A stretch of DNA of 64,000 nt from Scortum barcoo (GCA_023238725.1 CM041551.1:5279259-5343258), one strand, 5' to 3'; positions 10,813 through 23,480 are shown, numbered from the stretch's first letter. Numbers and translations are program-made. Notes: generated by a model from the letters alone, not told the origin.

Positions 10813-12884
10813 TGAACATTGTTGTGACAGTCCCCTCTGATAACGTTCTCATTGTATTTAGTCTCGCCCTGCAAGCTGTGACAGGCCAGTGAAGTTTAGA
10901 CTGCGGCTTTGCGATGCATAGCCACAGCTCAGTCAGCCCCACTTGATCTGTGAGATTACTTGACCTGACATAAAGTTTAGATTGCAGTAGTTAAGACGGA
11001 TAAAGGAAAAAACCCCAGAGTTGTTGCAACTTTTCAGAAATCTTCGACGCTCACAGACTTACATGGCGCTGTGCTCCCGCATACTCATTTTGACATTTGG
11101 CATCTCATTTTGATTCCCGCCTGCACAGATGCAGTACGAGTGGATGGAATTAGCGTGGACTGATTTGGATGTGATTACAAAATAACACTGGCTGTGAATG
11201 TGATCCAGGGGAGGGGGGAAATGAAGCTAATCTTTTCAAAAATAACATGCAAATCTTAATGGATTGCTTCTATCTTCCCCGTTCGTGGCATGTGTCACAG
11301 CTTGTGTGTTTTCGACGTGACCAATTATAATCACAATCGCACAGCAACACCAAACGCGCATGTTTGACTTTGCCAAACATTAACAAGAAAATAATCATAA
11401 CTGCAAGTGCTAATATTTGCTCAGAGAGGCGATGTTTTATTCATGGGACATCTGTGCCACTTGGAATCAGCCTGAAGCTTCACAGCCCAAATAGGAATTA
11501 TTCAATTAAACTATGCAAAACTGATGGACAAATGTTTGCTGCTTTTATTTCATTTCTCGCTTTTGCAGCAGCCCAAACCTAACCCCACAACAATGCATCA
11601 ATAATCTCTCAATGCTGCATCACCTCAACTGCCAATCAAAGGGTGGACTGGGGACTGTTTGCTTTCCTGATTTGAAATATTAATACAGGTTAGCCTTGTG
11701 AGATGCAAAAATGTAGACTGGGGCACATGCTGGCACCAGAAGCAAGGCCGCAGCTTGACAAGGCAAACAAGGAGTCCTTAAATAAATGATGAGTTTAAAG
11801 GTTTGGAGAGGCTCTCTGACATGAAACAACCAGTGTACAATGATCGCAGCCCTGACCCGAGGATTTCAGCGCAACCTCATCAGCAACTGTGGAGAAATAA
11901 ATCGCACATTTAGGGACATCTCGTACCCTGCGCATTATACTGTACACAGGGCTGGCACTGTCTGGGCCAGAGCCAGTCACACTGGTTTGAAGCAACGGGG
12001 CTGAATGGTAACGAGCCAGAATCCCGTCTTCACTCTCATTCTTTCTCTTTTCCCCGAGGAGAGGTTGCAGTGTGCCGCAAAGCTAAAAAACTTGTTTACG
12101 TTGACAGGTCCTTCCTTCGCTGCTGTGGCTGCACCACGTTATTTTAGAGGGCAAATAGTGTGTTTGGCATATCACGGGGACGCATTCCACCCTGTTGTAT
12201 GTCTTTGGAGGAAGAAACTGCTGTGGATACCGGATGTGAAGTAAAATACTTTTTTTTTTCCTGCATTGCGAGTCGATGTATTTCCTGGTGTCTTGAATGT
12301 AGCGCCGATGGCAGAATGAGAGAATGCAGGGTGAGTCTAGGAGCTGGTACAATGGAGGCCTTCACTGAGCCCAGGCCATGGCTTCCAGGGATTTGTCCAG
12401 ATGAGAGCAGAACAGGCCCGAGGATCTGCCCGAGCCTTCCACATCCCACTTTCCCGATGTGCGAGTGTGTTGTGAGTGTGTGCATGCAGACGGACATGCC
12501 TCAGAGGGACTGCAGGCTTCGTGCTTTTTCTAGTTCTGAGCAAAATGTTGAGGGCTGCGCAGTCGGGGGAGAGCTGAAGAAGAAGTGGGGTTCTGCTTCA
12601 CTTTGACAGACACGGGAGGGTGAAAGGTGATCCAGTATCAAATTCAAAAAGGCCTCTGAAGACGTTGCTGTCCATAGCAGTACTAACTCACTGTCTGATT
12701 TTGCCCAAGTGTTCAGATCGAAACACATCAACCAAAACACATCAACCACAATTCTGGTACTTCATCCTCTTTTTCCACACAGCTTTGGACAGAGTAATAT
12801 TTTGCCTTTACTTGACTATTTGCTAAGCCCTGCCCTTCATAGTTACTGTTGCCACGCCTGTCAAGCTTTCCGTACTCGCATAGC
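10813..12884. other. Mostly unique sequence; candidate conserved noncoding stretch 11040-12000
   Basis: No gene is supported. The 11040-12000 segment is repeat-free and contains clusters such as gatgtgattacaaaataac and aacatgcaaatcttaatgg, typical of vertebrate enhancers but not diagnostic. The longest frame, 12160-12606 (148 codons, plus), overlaps three other frames on the opposite strand, shows no domain or signal features, and is treated as chance in GC-richer DNA. Confidence 0.35.
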
Positions 12885-12950
12885 AGGTCGTGCGGGGCCG
12901 AGGTCGATCCCAGCTGACATTGGGTGAGAGGCGGAGTGCACCCTTCAACG
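12885..12950 (+). repeat. Common teleost dispersed repeat fragment, GGGTGAGAGGCGG family, copy 1
   Basis: The block aggtcgatcccagctgacat followed by tgggtgagaggcggagtgca is a diverged copy of a very widespread fish repeat. The second copy in the window is at 59001-59122 (ctatctcagctatcctgg, gtgagaggtggggtacaccc). No coding capacity. Confidence 0.65.
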
Positions 12951-14785
12951 GCGCAGGTTAGTATACACAACTTCAACATGCATTTAAAAACACAGCTTGA
13001 CAGGCCTGCTGAACCTACAGTATGTATAGTTGCAACGCTATGATCGGACAATGGATAGGTTTAGAAAACTGTCCAAAGTTCACGCTACCACAGATTGAAG
13101 ACGTACGTGCTGTGTCAAAATAAAAACAGTCACCAGTATGAATAAATGAGAATAAATATTTTGAGGGGTATGAAGTAGTGACAAAGCCAAATTGTGTGTT
13201 CTTCCCACTGTGACTTGAGGTAGCACTGTTTTTAAAATATTTTTGGACAAATCTGTATGTGTTACTGACCTGTATGTGCTCACTGATCACTCGCTGTTAT
13301 TCCAGCCTTCTGGTGGCTCACCAGACAAAAATGAAAAGCAGCAACCAGGGCTGAGCAAACACACATTTTTTTTCTTTTTAATTTGATATATTCTGGCATT
13401 TGAAATGCCAAAACACACCACAAGTTTCTATGGTGACAATACTGTTTTCCATTTATACAGCTGCACATGGTCAATTACATGTCTGTTGTAGTTATTTTGG
13501 CTCTGTAAGGACAAAATGTCACCGCCCCAAGAAACTGACAGCACTTTTTTTTTTTGTCCTTTTTAACAATGCAGTGCCAAATTGGGGAAAAACACAAAAA
13601 AATCGACACAAAAGGATTTCCTTGTAAATATACTCAACCTATTTGTTAAGGATTAATCTCCCTTCATTAGACCTCTGCTGTATCATAAACTAAACTTCCC
13701 CTAAGCCACAGAAATGGGCTCTTTGTTGACTGTTTTTGTCATTAAATTCCCTTCACCCTGTACATCGTTTCCACCTAAAAGCAGAGAATATCAGGCAGAG
13801 AAAAAAAATCAATTACACCTTGCACTTCTGTGTGCATGTCAGGGGCTTTTCAGCATTGGAACCTAATTAAATTAACCTCAAAGGGAGAGGGACTGGAAGT
13901 GCGGCCAGGGCACTCGGTGCACGTCCGATGATTAGCGCATCGATTTATTAAAATGGGCCAGTCAGCCAGCCAAGACAAGACCCTTTTCCCGCCGGGGTCT
14001 TGTTTACTCCAAACTGAGACAGCTAGAACCGTTCAGCTCCACACTCCTCTGCCATGCATGGAGGAGTTAATTAGTGGTGAATGAGCAAGCATTTCTGTTA
14101 GAGGTGGATGTAACGGGCACTGCTTTGTCCACAGCGGTGTGGCAGTAATGAACGTCAAACAATTTAGCTTGTGGGTGTGTTTTGCAAGACCAGACTTAAA
14201 ATGACAAGAAAGGGAAACCTAAAAGATTTTTCTATGTAGCTTTGGTTAGATATAAGTACAATAAAAAGAACTGAAATGAATGGATGACATTTAATGTAGG
14301 TGAAAAAAAATCAAGTTAAAATCATGGACACAATGGACACACACAGAAAACCTCTATCTCCCCGTCTGTGTGTCTGTCTCAATTTTTTCTATACACAGAC
14401 ATGCGTAACACACTCAAATGAATGGACCCAAATGGAACATGGGATGTTGACACAACAATACAGTAAGTCACACTGACCTAAACCAGGAAAGGGTAAACAA
14501 ACAGCAGAGGTCACAGGTTCAGAGCGCAGTGCCTCCTAATCCTCCGAATGGGCCTCCCAAAGAATCTGCTGCCATAGTGGGTCATCTGGATATCCTGAGA
14601 CTGACTCACTTTGTCAGCAAGCCTGTCACCGTACGACAAAATATGCTCGTCACAACACAGAGGCTCTCCGGGCTGAGCTGGAGAACAGTGACAGTTCCAC
14701 ATCAGCAAGAAGGGCTGAAGTTTTACAGCATAGCACAACAAAACTTCATATTTTGAATTTTTATATTTTCAAATTTAGTTAACAT
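12951..14785. other. Mostly unique sequence
   Basis: No gene is supported. About 13740-14170 is repeat-free with motifs such as cctaattaaattaacctc and gcatcgatttattaaaatgg, and is a candidate noncoding conserved element by appearance only. The frames at 14511-14756 overlap on opposite strands and are chance-like. Confidence 0.4.
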
Positions 14786-15085
14786 CTAGAGCTAAAACAT
14801 CAATTAATCACTGAAAATGTTCAGGCAAACACACCAAACCTTCCTCAGTTTCAGCAGTAAGTTCTGTTTTTTGCCAGCTGTGACTGGAAACTGAAAATCT
14901 CTGGGTTTTTGGACAAAGCAAGACATTTTTAAATGATTTATATTTTGGGTATAAGTATTGTATTGGAAATTGTATTGGGTATTGGAAATTTTAATGGGTA
15001 ATTTTCATTACGTTTAAACCTAATGATTAGTTTATTCATCAATGTGAAATAATCAGCAGATTTGTCAATGAAGACAGTGACCACT
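14786..15085. mobile_element. Short non-autonomous element, hAT-like MITE
   Basis: The left end ctagagctaaaacatcaatt and the following ttaatcactgaaaatg resemble the CTAGGGCTGCAAC / ATTAATCGA terminus of a widespread percomorph MITE. Internal ctgaaaatctctgggttttt and ggacaaagcaagac also match that family as I remember it, and ataatcagcagatttgtcaa near 15050-15070 fits its right portion. The copy is old. The exact right end and a target duplication are not resolved. Confidence 0.5.
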
Positions 15086-16439
15086 TGTTACTGTCCAGTT
15101 CATATGTGTAGGATATTTAAGCCAACTTCACTTTCAGAAAAGTCCTTTAAGTCTATGAATGTAACGAATGACTATCAACAGTGGCTTATTTTAATTTTTG
15201 CTACTCAATAAACTTTGGTGCACTATTTAACACCATTTTTTCCCCCAGAGTAATCCGTGGATGATACAATGTGAAATTATATACTTTTTAATGACTTTTT
15301 GGGATCAGTTTAACATTAGAGGCATCTTTTCATTTTGATCTGGGTTAGGGTTAGCCAGCAACGTGATATGCTGTAAATGAAATCACTGATTACCTTTCTG
15401 TGAGGTTTAACATACAAACTACCAAGGTAGTTTTAACTACTACTTTAATTTTAACTGTTTTGAAATTTTGCATTGTAATAACTTTGTTGAAATGAAACCC
15501 ATGTAACTATAGGATGCTGACTTTTCCTAAATGTGTGTATATTTTATTCTAACATTGTTATTTTCTTAAAATTACAAAACACAAAAGAGTTCCGAGTATT
15601 TCTACCTAGAAATCCCATAACAGTCATATTGACCCATACCTTATATTATGACCTTATATGGCATTATAGACAGTGTAGAATTTCAGTGTTTGATACTTTT
15701 CCCTCTTTTTTCTTTTTTTCCTCTCTTTCACTGTTGCCTAGCAATTTTTTTTTCTAGTTGATTTGAAGACAATAAAGAGTAGAGTAGTAGAGTAGACACT
15801 GGCTGATACTGGCTCTGACTGTGATTCAGAGATAACTCTCCCCTCGTAAAAGAAGCCGACTGGACACTTTCTAATTCTGGATCTGCTGTCATTCAAGTTA
15901 TCAGTTAATTGTTTATGCTGTTGATTGTTGTTGTTGATGTTTATTATTACCTATCCTAATCTTAAATATAATTTATTCTTATATTGATTATTGATTATTG
16001 AAATTATATACAAATAATGTATGAATGGTCAAAATGATCGTTATGGTAATTCTAGTAGTTATAGAATTATTATTGTTAATGACACAGATCACTTGGTTCA
16101 TTAAAAAGATGAAACACACTCTGGACAGTAGCTCAAGATGCCAACTGTATGAACTCATGTGTATTTTAAACTATAATCGATATGGTGAATGTTTGATGCT
16201 TTGCTTTAATGCAGATACCCACAATTACAATATATATTGTATATTATTGAGGTTCGCACATTTTAAACTCATTCCACTATTACAGACTATTATTTTAGAT
16301 CTACAAACATGCATGGTACAGTATACTGTTTGGGTATTGTTTTTAGAGCTTGTCATTCAACTTGTAACACAAATCCATGACGTAATGTATTATTTCACGC
16401 GCTACAATGTCTCCATTGTTCATTGAAATAGTTTGCGCT
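15086..16439. other. AT-rich unannotated sequence
   Basis: No gene is supported. The T-rich run ending in gacaataaagagtagagtag at about 15700-15795 could be another LINE 3' tail with a short terminal repeat, but the match is weak. The 133-codon frame at 16025-16426 is rich in Ile, Leu, Met and Tyr as expected of translated AT-rich DNA, and is not called. Confidence 0.4.
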
Positions 16440-18080
16440 TCCCTCGGGCAATAGATTGTCTTAATTTTCATCTTTAAATAACCTTTGATTGACTGACTGC
16501 AATGAGCTGCATTTCATATAGAGCTGATTGTGATCATTTGAGCTGGCACGGAGAGCTGTGAACTCTATTACACATAATTTTCAGGTTAAGTGACTCTGCT
16601 GAAGCACGTTTTTTTTGTGTGACTTGCTGATGAAAGTGACTCGTGGCCTTTGGCTCGCGCCCCAAAACAACACAACAACTGAATCACCCAAACTGATTCA
16701 GTTGGTGATTCAGGTGACTCATGGACAGAAAGTGAAATCACTCCAAAAAATTTAAAAGTCATACTTATTTACATGCCCTGCTGAGTTTGTTTAGCTTGTC
16801 TCATGTTAAGCTGCTTATCGGCAGCGTGAGGAATGTCGAGCCTATAGGTCATCCCATTTATGTTATTAGAAGAAATACTCCACGGGACAATCCAAACATT
16901 GTGCCAGATCCCAGGCATGAGTAAACAATTAATCTTAAAACAACATTACCATTGATACTCGTGTTTAGATATATTCTTTAGCTTGCTGTTATCACTCACA
17001 ATTATGATATTCTTTGGATTCCCACATCGCTGCTCATATTTCCAGTGGACTGGCAGCCCACTGACAGAGGGCCTTCCCTGGGGAGTCTAGAAGCGCAGCC
17101 GTTTTCAATGTGTCTGATCCCGCTTCTCTATCCTGAGCTGACTGTAATTGGCAGCCTCTCCTCGTCATTGAGTTATTACATTTCCCCTCTCGGCTATCCC
17201 ACGTACCCCTGGGAGCACTTCACACTGTGAGCAAGTCCCGCGAGTCCCCCCTCTGTAGGACACTGAGGGCCTGCAATATAGTCGTCCTCATGGTAACAGG
17301 AATCTTTCCCTGCTTCTCTCTCTCGCTCTCTGACTCGCCATAATAGGCCATCGTAGTTTTCCAGTGTATAATGAGGCACTAAGTGGAAAATAGAATGACG
17401 CAAGCATTATCATTTTGAGGTTCCTGAATGTCCACAATTAATGCACGAGGGTGGATACTTTACATTTTGAAAAGAGACGAAAACAATTGTGTGCTAATGC
17501 GTTAGCAAAAGGGCTCAATTACTCCGCTCTTCAAAGACGCCACCGTCACAAAAAAAACGAAAGGTGCAAAAAAAGGTTTACTTTCCCACAGGATGCAGGT
17601 CCCTTTCAACCTGACATCTCTTTTGAGTGGTTTTTATGATGTGGCGGCACAAGGATGATTTATTCTCCTCTAAAGTCACCCGAAGTTGAAAATAAACACA
17701 GGTTCCATGGCTGCCGGTGTCACTGCTAAGTAAACACAGACCAGCCTGCAATTAAAGTCCCAGTTTCCTCCACCGGAGCTGACGTCTCGGTTGTGCAGGA
17801 GAGCGGGAGCGGCGGGAGGCCACAGTCCATTTCTTGCACAGTTTCCTCAGGAATAATTGCCAGCACTGTTTTGTGTGATTAAGGGGTTCCATAATCGCAC
17901 AATTTCCATATTGTTGACTCATGCTTGGAGACTGTGTTGGCGGCAGTGGCCCAAACTGGTAATTGAATGGGAAATGCAGATGCAATTATCTGGTGTGCAA
18001 TGACTTGCCTGTGATCAGTATTTCCACAAGTTTAAGGCTCCAGACTGAGACCTGACACTCGCCATACGTCCTCCTCACTG
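16440..18080. other. Candidate conserved noncoding stretch
   Basis: About 1.6 kb without recognised repeats and with few A/T runs. Segments such as cctttgattgactgactgc (about 16482-16500), gcctctcctcgtcattgag and gggaaatgcagatgcaatt look like regulatory sequence. No coding frame with plausible splice sites was found. The assignment rests on visual character only. Confidence 0.3.
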
Positions 18081-19339
18081 TGTGAATTTAAATCTGTGCT
18101 CCCACTCTGACTATTGCAATCAGTAAAGTAAACAAACCCCGGGGTTCTTCTTTATGCAAGCAGTGTACAAACCTTCGCCGGTCTAAGAACCATGCCGTGT
18201 GCCAAAAGAAATGGCACACACACAAGAAAGAAATGTAGGCATTATTAGTGCAAGCACACGGCAGTTGATTCATTACATCACTACACTGGAAGACTTCCTT
18301 TTCAGTCTGCATAGGGAGGAATTCAATTCATTATTTTTCTTCTTTAGTGAGAAAACAAAACTCTACAAAGTCAGTGCTACACTATGATCCTGCATCGGCC
18401 TCTCCACCTCAAGCAGAATCAGGCTGATTTAATGCGAGATTAGAGAAGAACGTACTCTGAAGTCTGACAGAGAAATGAGGCCGCGGGTTCCAGGTGAGAC
18501 CCCGTCATTATCCATCACTAAACTGCAGTCTAGACCACATTGTGTAAGGATGTTTGTCAGACAGACAGCTGGGGCATTTGTTGGAGGGAAAAAAGCGGAA
18601 GCAACTTGATACCCGCACTGTCCACACTAAGGACCTCCTGTGTGCAAAGAAAGTCAAAGAAAGACACAACAAAGAGCAGAAACTTTTTCAACATGTACCA
18701 CATGTACCTAGAAAGACTTCTGTACTGTAGCCTGAAACAACCTTACCTTCTATTAATTACATATTCATATGCAACTATAAGTACTGCAAAAATACAACAT
18801 TTATGATTTACATTAAGGTTAAATCAGGATTTGTCAAAGAATTTAGAGAAAATCTGCAAAATAAAATTTTAAATGTATAAAGGTTACGATCCACTGGATG
18901 TTAATGTGTCAAGGGCCATGAAACCATGAAGAGGGCGCAACAAGATGATATAATTAAATGAGTGCCAGTCAAACTTCCAACAGTAAAAAGCGATGTTAAG
19001 AACACAAGGGAAATACTGCGGTTATGTTTCATGTGTTCATTTGAAGAACATCAGGGTCTCCTTCACACTCAACGTTTTGCTCTGCCACTGTTTCTTCAGT
19101 GGAGCAACATCAGTGAGATGCATGTAAGTCACATTCTTCACGTACGTTAATGATTTATTCGCTAAATCTGCTTCCACTGCACTTTGTTGTGTTTTGCTTT
19201 CATCAATACACCTTACAACTTTTCTTCTTAGGTTTTTTACAAGAAAATAAAAAATGCACATAAAGATGGTTGATGGTAACACATGTACTATTAAAAAGGC
19301 CATGAATATGTGTGCTAAATTCTGTGTTGATCCATAGAG
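18081..19339. other. Unannotated sequence
   Basis: No gene or clear repeat. The minus frame at 19037-19465 (142 codons) runs through a dispersed repeat at its 5' end and has no domain, so it is not called. Confidence 0.45.
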
Positions 19340-19493
19340 TAGATGTGGAGGTATCTCAATGGATAAGTGCCAAAATGGATATTTGTACCAAAGTGCAATC
19401 CATCCAGTAAGAGTTGAGATATTATTGTCTAAACCAAAGTGGTGGACTGACCGACAGACCCACATTGGTTATCACTACTAGCATGGCTAAAAA
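19340..19493 (+). repeat. Dispersed percomorph-type repeat, copy C
   Basis: Right-hand blocks of the same repeat as copies A and B: tgtaccaaagtgcaatccat, gagttgagatattattgtct, aaaccaaagtggtggactg, accgacagaccc and ctagcatggctaaaaatg. The terminal 'gctagcatggctaaaa' is a characteristic end of this family. Only the right part is recognisable. Confidence 0.65.
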
Positions 19494-20754
19494 TGATTGT
19501 AACAATATCCTCCTTTATGCATGTAATGGCCTCAAATTAGAATCAGTTTAATTCCACACATTTTGAAGTTGATGGTAAAGTGGTCCTTGAGCTCCTCTGA
19601 TGGAGCTGTGGGAGTGAGGTTACTTCATATGTTGCTGCCAAACGTTGTTATGCAAATTTAATCACTAATGCATTTTTCATATCATCATAAGTCATGGGAT
19701 ATGGGGGTTGCCTTGAAACACCAGAATGCAATGCAGCCACGAGGACTGTTATGTCTGGTGGGCAAACATGCTATTCTTCACACTTAGACCTAAACCAAGC
19801 AAACCCTCGGCCAGATACACGAAGTCCAGCCAAATGTTCTGAGACTGTCAAAAATCTTTCTAGGAAATGCAAGGGATTAATAATTTGAAGCAGACAAAGC
19901 ATATTGTGTGCTATAAAACATAATAATAGGTTTTCAGGCTTCACTGTACAGAACCTTTTGTATATACTGAATTGATTGTTAGTGTGTCCAAGAGTTAGTT
20001 ATTAGTTGTAGTAATTATTTAATGGCTTTAATTCTATGTTACTCAAAAAGAGTGAAATCATGACATTCACCCTGAAAGGCATGAAGTCACCATCCTCTGA
20101 TATCCAGCTGCGTGCCCAGTTTTTGTCAACTCGGGGGAAACATGCCAGTTTACATCACCTGGAATGACGCAGAGTAAGAGAACAGAGCAAAATGGAGTAA
20201 ATGGAGCATAGCAGAGAAATTCATCTGCCAGTTCTCTGCCATCTCGACTCAGGTCTCGCGTCTGGATTGAAACACACACACAAGCCTGTCCTTGTTTCAT
20301 TCTCTCCACCTCACTGACTTCCATGTCAGCACTAAATGACTGAATAACAAATGACCAAAAAGGCCTCCTACAAAGGTCTACGTGGGTAACAGACCTTTTT
20401 TTTTTCCACCTCTGCACAAATTAAAACACAACCTCATCAGTGAGGAATTCAGACAGTTTGGCATCACTGCTGGTCACTGTTGACTTTTTAAAAGAATGAA
20501 CAGTGTGTTATAGGTGATGATTTTCCACAAACCTTCACATTTCTTAATTACAGAAACAATGACTGTGGGAATGAATGGAAAAGGCTCTTGCAGCTGAGGG
20601 TAGCTGGACGGCATGCTTTGGCCACTGCTCCCGACCTGTCAGCTGGACTCAAGGTTGAAACACCATTTGAAAGTTTCATTTTTTCCTGACTTTATTTTAC
20701 TTCATCAGGGACAATAAGGCACACTTTAATTGACACTGGTATGACGTAAATGCG
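19494..20754. other. Unannotated sequence
   Basis: No gene or clear repeat is seen. The minus frame 20067-20417 overlaps an acacacac run and has no recognisable domain. Confidence 0.45.
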
Positions 20755-21766
20755 GGTGTTTGTTTAGAATGGAAGTCATGGAGGAGGTCAGAGCCCTGAC
20801 ATCTTGGTGCCAGGACAATAACCTCCATCTCAACATCAGCAAAACTAAGGAGCTGATCGTGGACTTCAGGAGGAGGCAGAGAGAGGAACACGCCCCCCTC
20901 TCCATCAACGGGACTACGGTGGAGAGAGTCAACAGCTTCAGGTTCCTCGGGGTTCACATCAGCGAGGACCTCACCTGGACTCATCACACTGACTTTATCA
21001 CAAAGTCAGCCAGACAGCGGCTCTTCTTCCTCCGCAGGCTGCGGAGGCTCAACATGGACTCAAGGATACTCTGCAGCTTCTACAGGTGCACCACCCATAG
21101 AGAGTATCCTGACTGGCTGCATCACCGCCTGGTACAGCAGCTGCACCAGCCCTCAACCGTAAGGCTCTACAGAGGGTGGTGAAAGCTGCTCAGCACATCA
21201 CCAGGACGGAGCTGCCATCCATGGAGGACCTCTACACCCAGCGGTGTAGGAAGAAGGCCACCAAAATCATTAAGGACCCCAGTCACCCAGCTACAAACTG
21301 TTCTGCCTGCTGCCGTCTGGCCGACGGTTCCATGCAGCATTCGAGCCCGAACCACCAGGCTCAGGGAAGCTTCATACCGCAGGCCATAAGATTTTAAACT
21401 CTGTCCACAACACCACCACTTCTTAATAACCCACCACTTCTGCTGTGTATATTCTCTATTGTGTATATATATCTATTGTATATATGTTACTTATAATACC
21501 TACTTACATTTACAGTTTATATTTTATTTGTATTTGTATTTAACTTATATTTTAAAGTCTTTATTTATTCTATTACTCTAGTTTATCATTTATCTTCATT
21601 TTTATTTTATATTTTTATTTTTTTTAATTATTATATTTTTTTTTTCTTGTTGAGAGCCTCTATTGTTGTTAATATTCTTTTAGCATTGTTGAGGAGAGCC
21701 TGGGATTTCATTACCAATGATTGCTGATGTAAATTGTTGTGTAATGACAATAAATTCTTGAAATCT
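20755..21766 (+). mobile_element. 5'-truncated LINE (CR1/L2/Rex1-like group) with 3' UTR
   Basis: The element begins within reverse-transcriptase coding sequence and continues through an AT-rich 3' UTR to a tail that ends in gtaatgacaataaattcttg. This is the usual appearance of a 5'-truncated non-LTR retrotransposon. The decayed coding part is described separately at 20760-21397. The clade is assigned from protein appearance only. CR1, L2 or Rex1/Babar are all possible, and a profile search would decide. Confidence 0.8.
20760..21397 (+). pseudogene. LINE reverse transcriptase remnant, frameshifted
   Basis: The first frame (20760 to about 21096) carries the segment WCQDNNLHLNISKTKE and then IVDFRR. 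In non-LTR reverse transcriptases this follows the catalytic YADD/FADD box, so the catalytic core itself is missing by truncation. The homology then leaves the frame near 21096 (an extra C in the accaccc run) and again near 21153. It resumes in the frame holding VVKAAQHITRTELPSMEDLY and is broken again near 21286 and 21366. The protein could not be functional. The encoded family acts in target-primed reverse transcription. I describe the breaks without reconstructing the protein. Confidence 0.85.
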
Positions 21767-21784
21767 AGAATGGTGTTAAACATT

Positions 21785-22240
21785 CAAGGTACATTCAAGC
21801 TACAGTAAAGCTACATACTTCATCATTAAGGCCTGGGACCCCCGACTGATACTGACTCTATGCACACCTCCCCCCCACATGTTACATTAACGTACAGTCT
21901 ACACACCTGTGTCACATTAACACACATCTTTTGGACTATTATCTTTGCACATTGCAAATATTCTTACTCCTCACCATTTTTAAATGCTTTAAACACATTC
22001 TTGAAAAATAAATCTGTACAGTTCTTTTATTTAAATACAGTCATATTGTTCATATTGTCTATATCTATATCTTTATTTTATATATTGTTATTGTATAGTT
22101 TTATATTTAAACTGCTTCTGACTTGCCGTACTTGCTTTCACCTTTACTTTACTTTTTTTCCTCTATGTTTATATGTTATGCACCAACAAATCAAGTCAAA
22201 TTTCTTGTGTGCACAAACCTACTTGGCAATAAATATGTTT
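21785..22240 (+). mobile_element. Second LINE 3' tail, directly downstream of the first
   Basis: The segment gcctgggacccccgactgat followed by ctgactctatgcacacc, a T-rich UTR, then tatgcaccaacaaatcaag and a terminal ttggcaataaa, has the layout of another fish LINE 3' end in the same orientation. It shares the 'atgcaccaa' block with the tail at 10690-10812. About 20 bp separate it from the end of the first LINE. It may be an independent insertion into the tail region or a piece of a related element. The open frame 21860-22255 here is AT-rich UTR, not protein. Confidence 0.6.
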
Positions 22241-22556
22241 CAATTTTTACTGTAGAGCAAGCTGTATTATGATTCTTATTTTTGATGACTTTGATAGTAA
22301 GCTTAAGGTTTGTTTGATCCAGGAAATGTAAAATCTATTGTGTTATACAGTATATATTAACAAATATGTACATGAGCTGATGCCACTTAAAATACTATTT
22401 AAAATAATATGTTGTTCCAGTCAGCACATGAAACAATTTGGTAGTCAACAATGATGTGTGTCTGTCTATAGATCAAACCCTCTTCAACATGTCTGCCTCT
22501 CCCGTGCAGAGAACCTAAACCTCTGTGTGTCGTACAAGTGGAAGTTATGCAATCTG
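22241..22556. other. Unannotated spacer
   Basis: AT-rich, no gene. Leads into an A-rich run. Confidence 0.45.
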
Positions 22557-22590
22557 GAAAAAAAAAAAAAGAAGAGGAAGAAAAAAAAAA
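22557..22590 (+). repeat. A-rich / (GAAA)-like low-complexity tract
   Basis: A run of A interrupted by gaagaggaag. It could be the A-tail of a retroposon, but no retroposon body is recognisable immediately upstream. Confidence 0.8.
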
Positions 22591-23159
22591 GCAAAAAGAA
22601 TCCTCTCCCATCTGTTGCAGCTTCCCACTACATGTCTGAGGACTCTGCCCCTCTAACATCTTCAACAGCAGACAATCCACAAATCACCGGGTCATATTTC
22701 ATCATCAGCTGCCGGCCTGCTCCACGCCCGTCTCCTCCGGCGTGGCTCGGTGACATGTGGAGCGAGAGCGGAGAGGGGAGCGAGAGACATCGGAGGCATG
22801 CTGTGGGCCGGTGGAAAGAGTGTACTGCATGCGTGACAGAAGCGGTGTGAGCTTCTGCTGAGAAAGAAAACATTGCACTTCTTTTACTGTCACGGAGTAT
22901 GATTGCAGTCAGAAAATGTCAAGTCATGAACACCCAGGTCACCCTGACTGAAAGGAGGGTGAAGCATGTCAGCCTACAGCAGTATCAGTGGGGACCAGCA
23001 GTGCATAGGCCCCTGAAAAATACACCTGTTAAAGCAGCTAGAATTGATATTTTCATAAACACAATATGTCAAAGACAAATTCTGTGAGTTTGTGTCATGT
23101 TAATGACGACTAATCTACAGATAAACGTCACCTGAATCTGCATCTACCGTTATGGTTCA
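22591..23159. other. Unique sequence, GC-richer
   Basis: No gene is supported. The open frames here occur on both strands over 22600-22890, which suggests composition and not coding. Possible regulatory sequence by appearance only. Confidence 0.35.
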
Positions 23160-23480
23160 CTCTCACTTCTCTTATAATGTTGTTTTTTAACACAAGAGTC
23201 AACTATTTTCAGTGGAAAAGCTCTAAAAACACATCATACACCAGACAGTGTAGTGTTACACAGACAGACAGTGTAGTGTTAGAGACTCACTGCTGTAGAT
23301 GGTGGTGACATTAGAAGCATTAAGCGATATTGGTGATGATATGTCAGTGTTTGGTTCACAACTTATTTCCACTGCCCCCGAGTGGCCAAAATAATCAGTT
23401 ATTGCAGGTAAGAGCAGAGGTGCAGCTGTTTTAGTCTGTTTAAATGGTCTAAAAGGCTAGTTGTGGCTAACTGTCACGCC
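23160..23480. repeat. Probable interspersed repeat with a short tandem duplication
   Basis: The blocks gtggaaaagctctaaaaaca and ccactgcccccgagtggcca followed by aataatcagttattgcagg resemble a common percomorph repeat. Within it agacagtgtagtgtta occurs twice (23243-23258 and 23266-23281), a local duplication. Ends are approximate. Confidence 0.4.

Noticed and set aside
12160..12606. 148-codon open frame on the plus strand
   Set aside because: It overlaps open frames of 117 and 89 codons on the opposite strand, has no domain, signal or splice features, and its length fits GC-richer DNA.
15347..15358. Telomere-like ggttagggttag
   Set aside because: Only two units, which is expected by chance. 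Not an interstitial telomeric array.
16025..16426. 133-codon open frame resembling a membrane protein
   Set aside because: Its Ile, Leu, Met and Tyr-rich composition is what AT-rich noncoding DNA gives when translated.
19037..19465. 142-codon minus-strand open frame
   Set aside because: Its start lies inside a dispersed repeat and the remainder has no domain or splice support.
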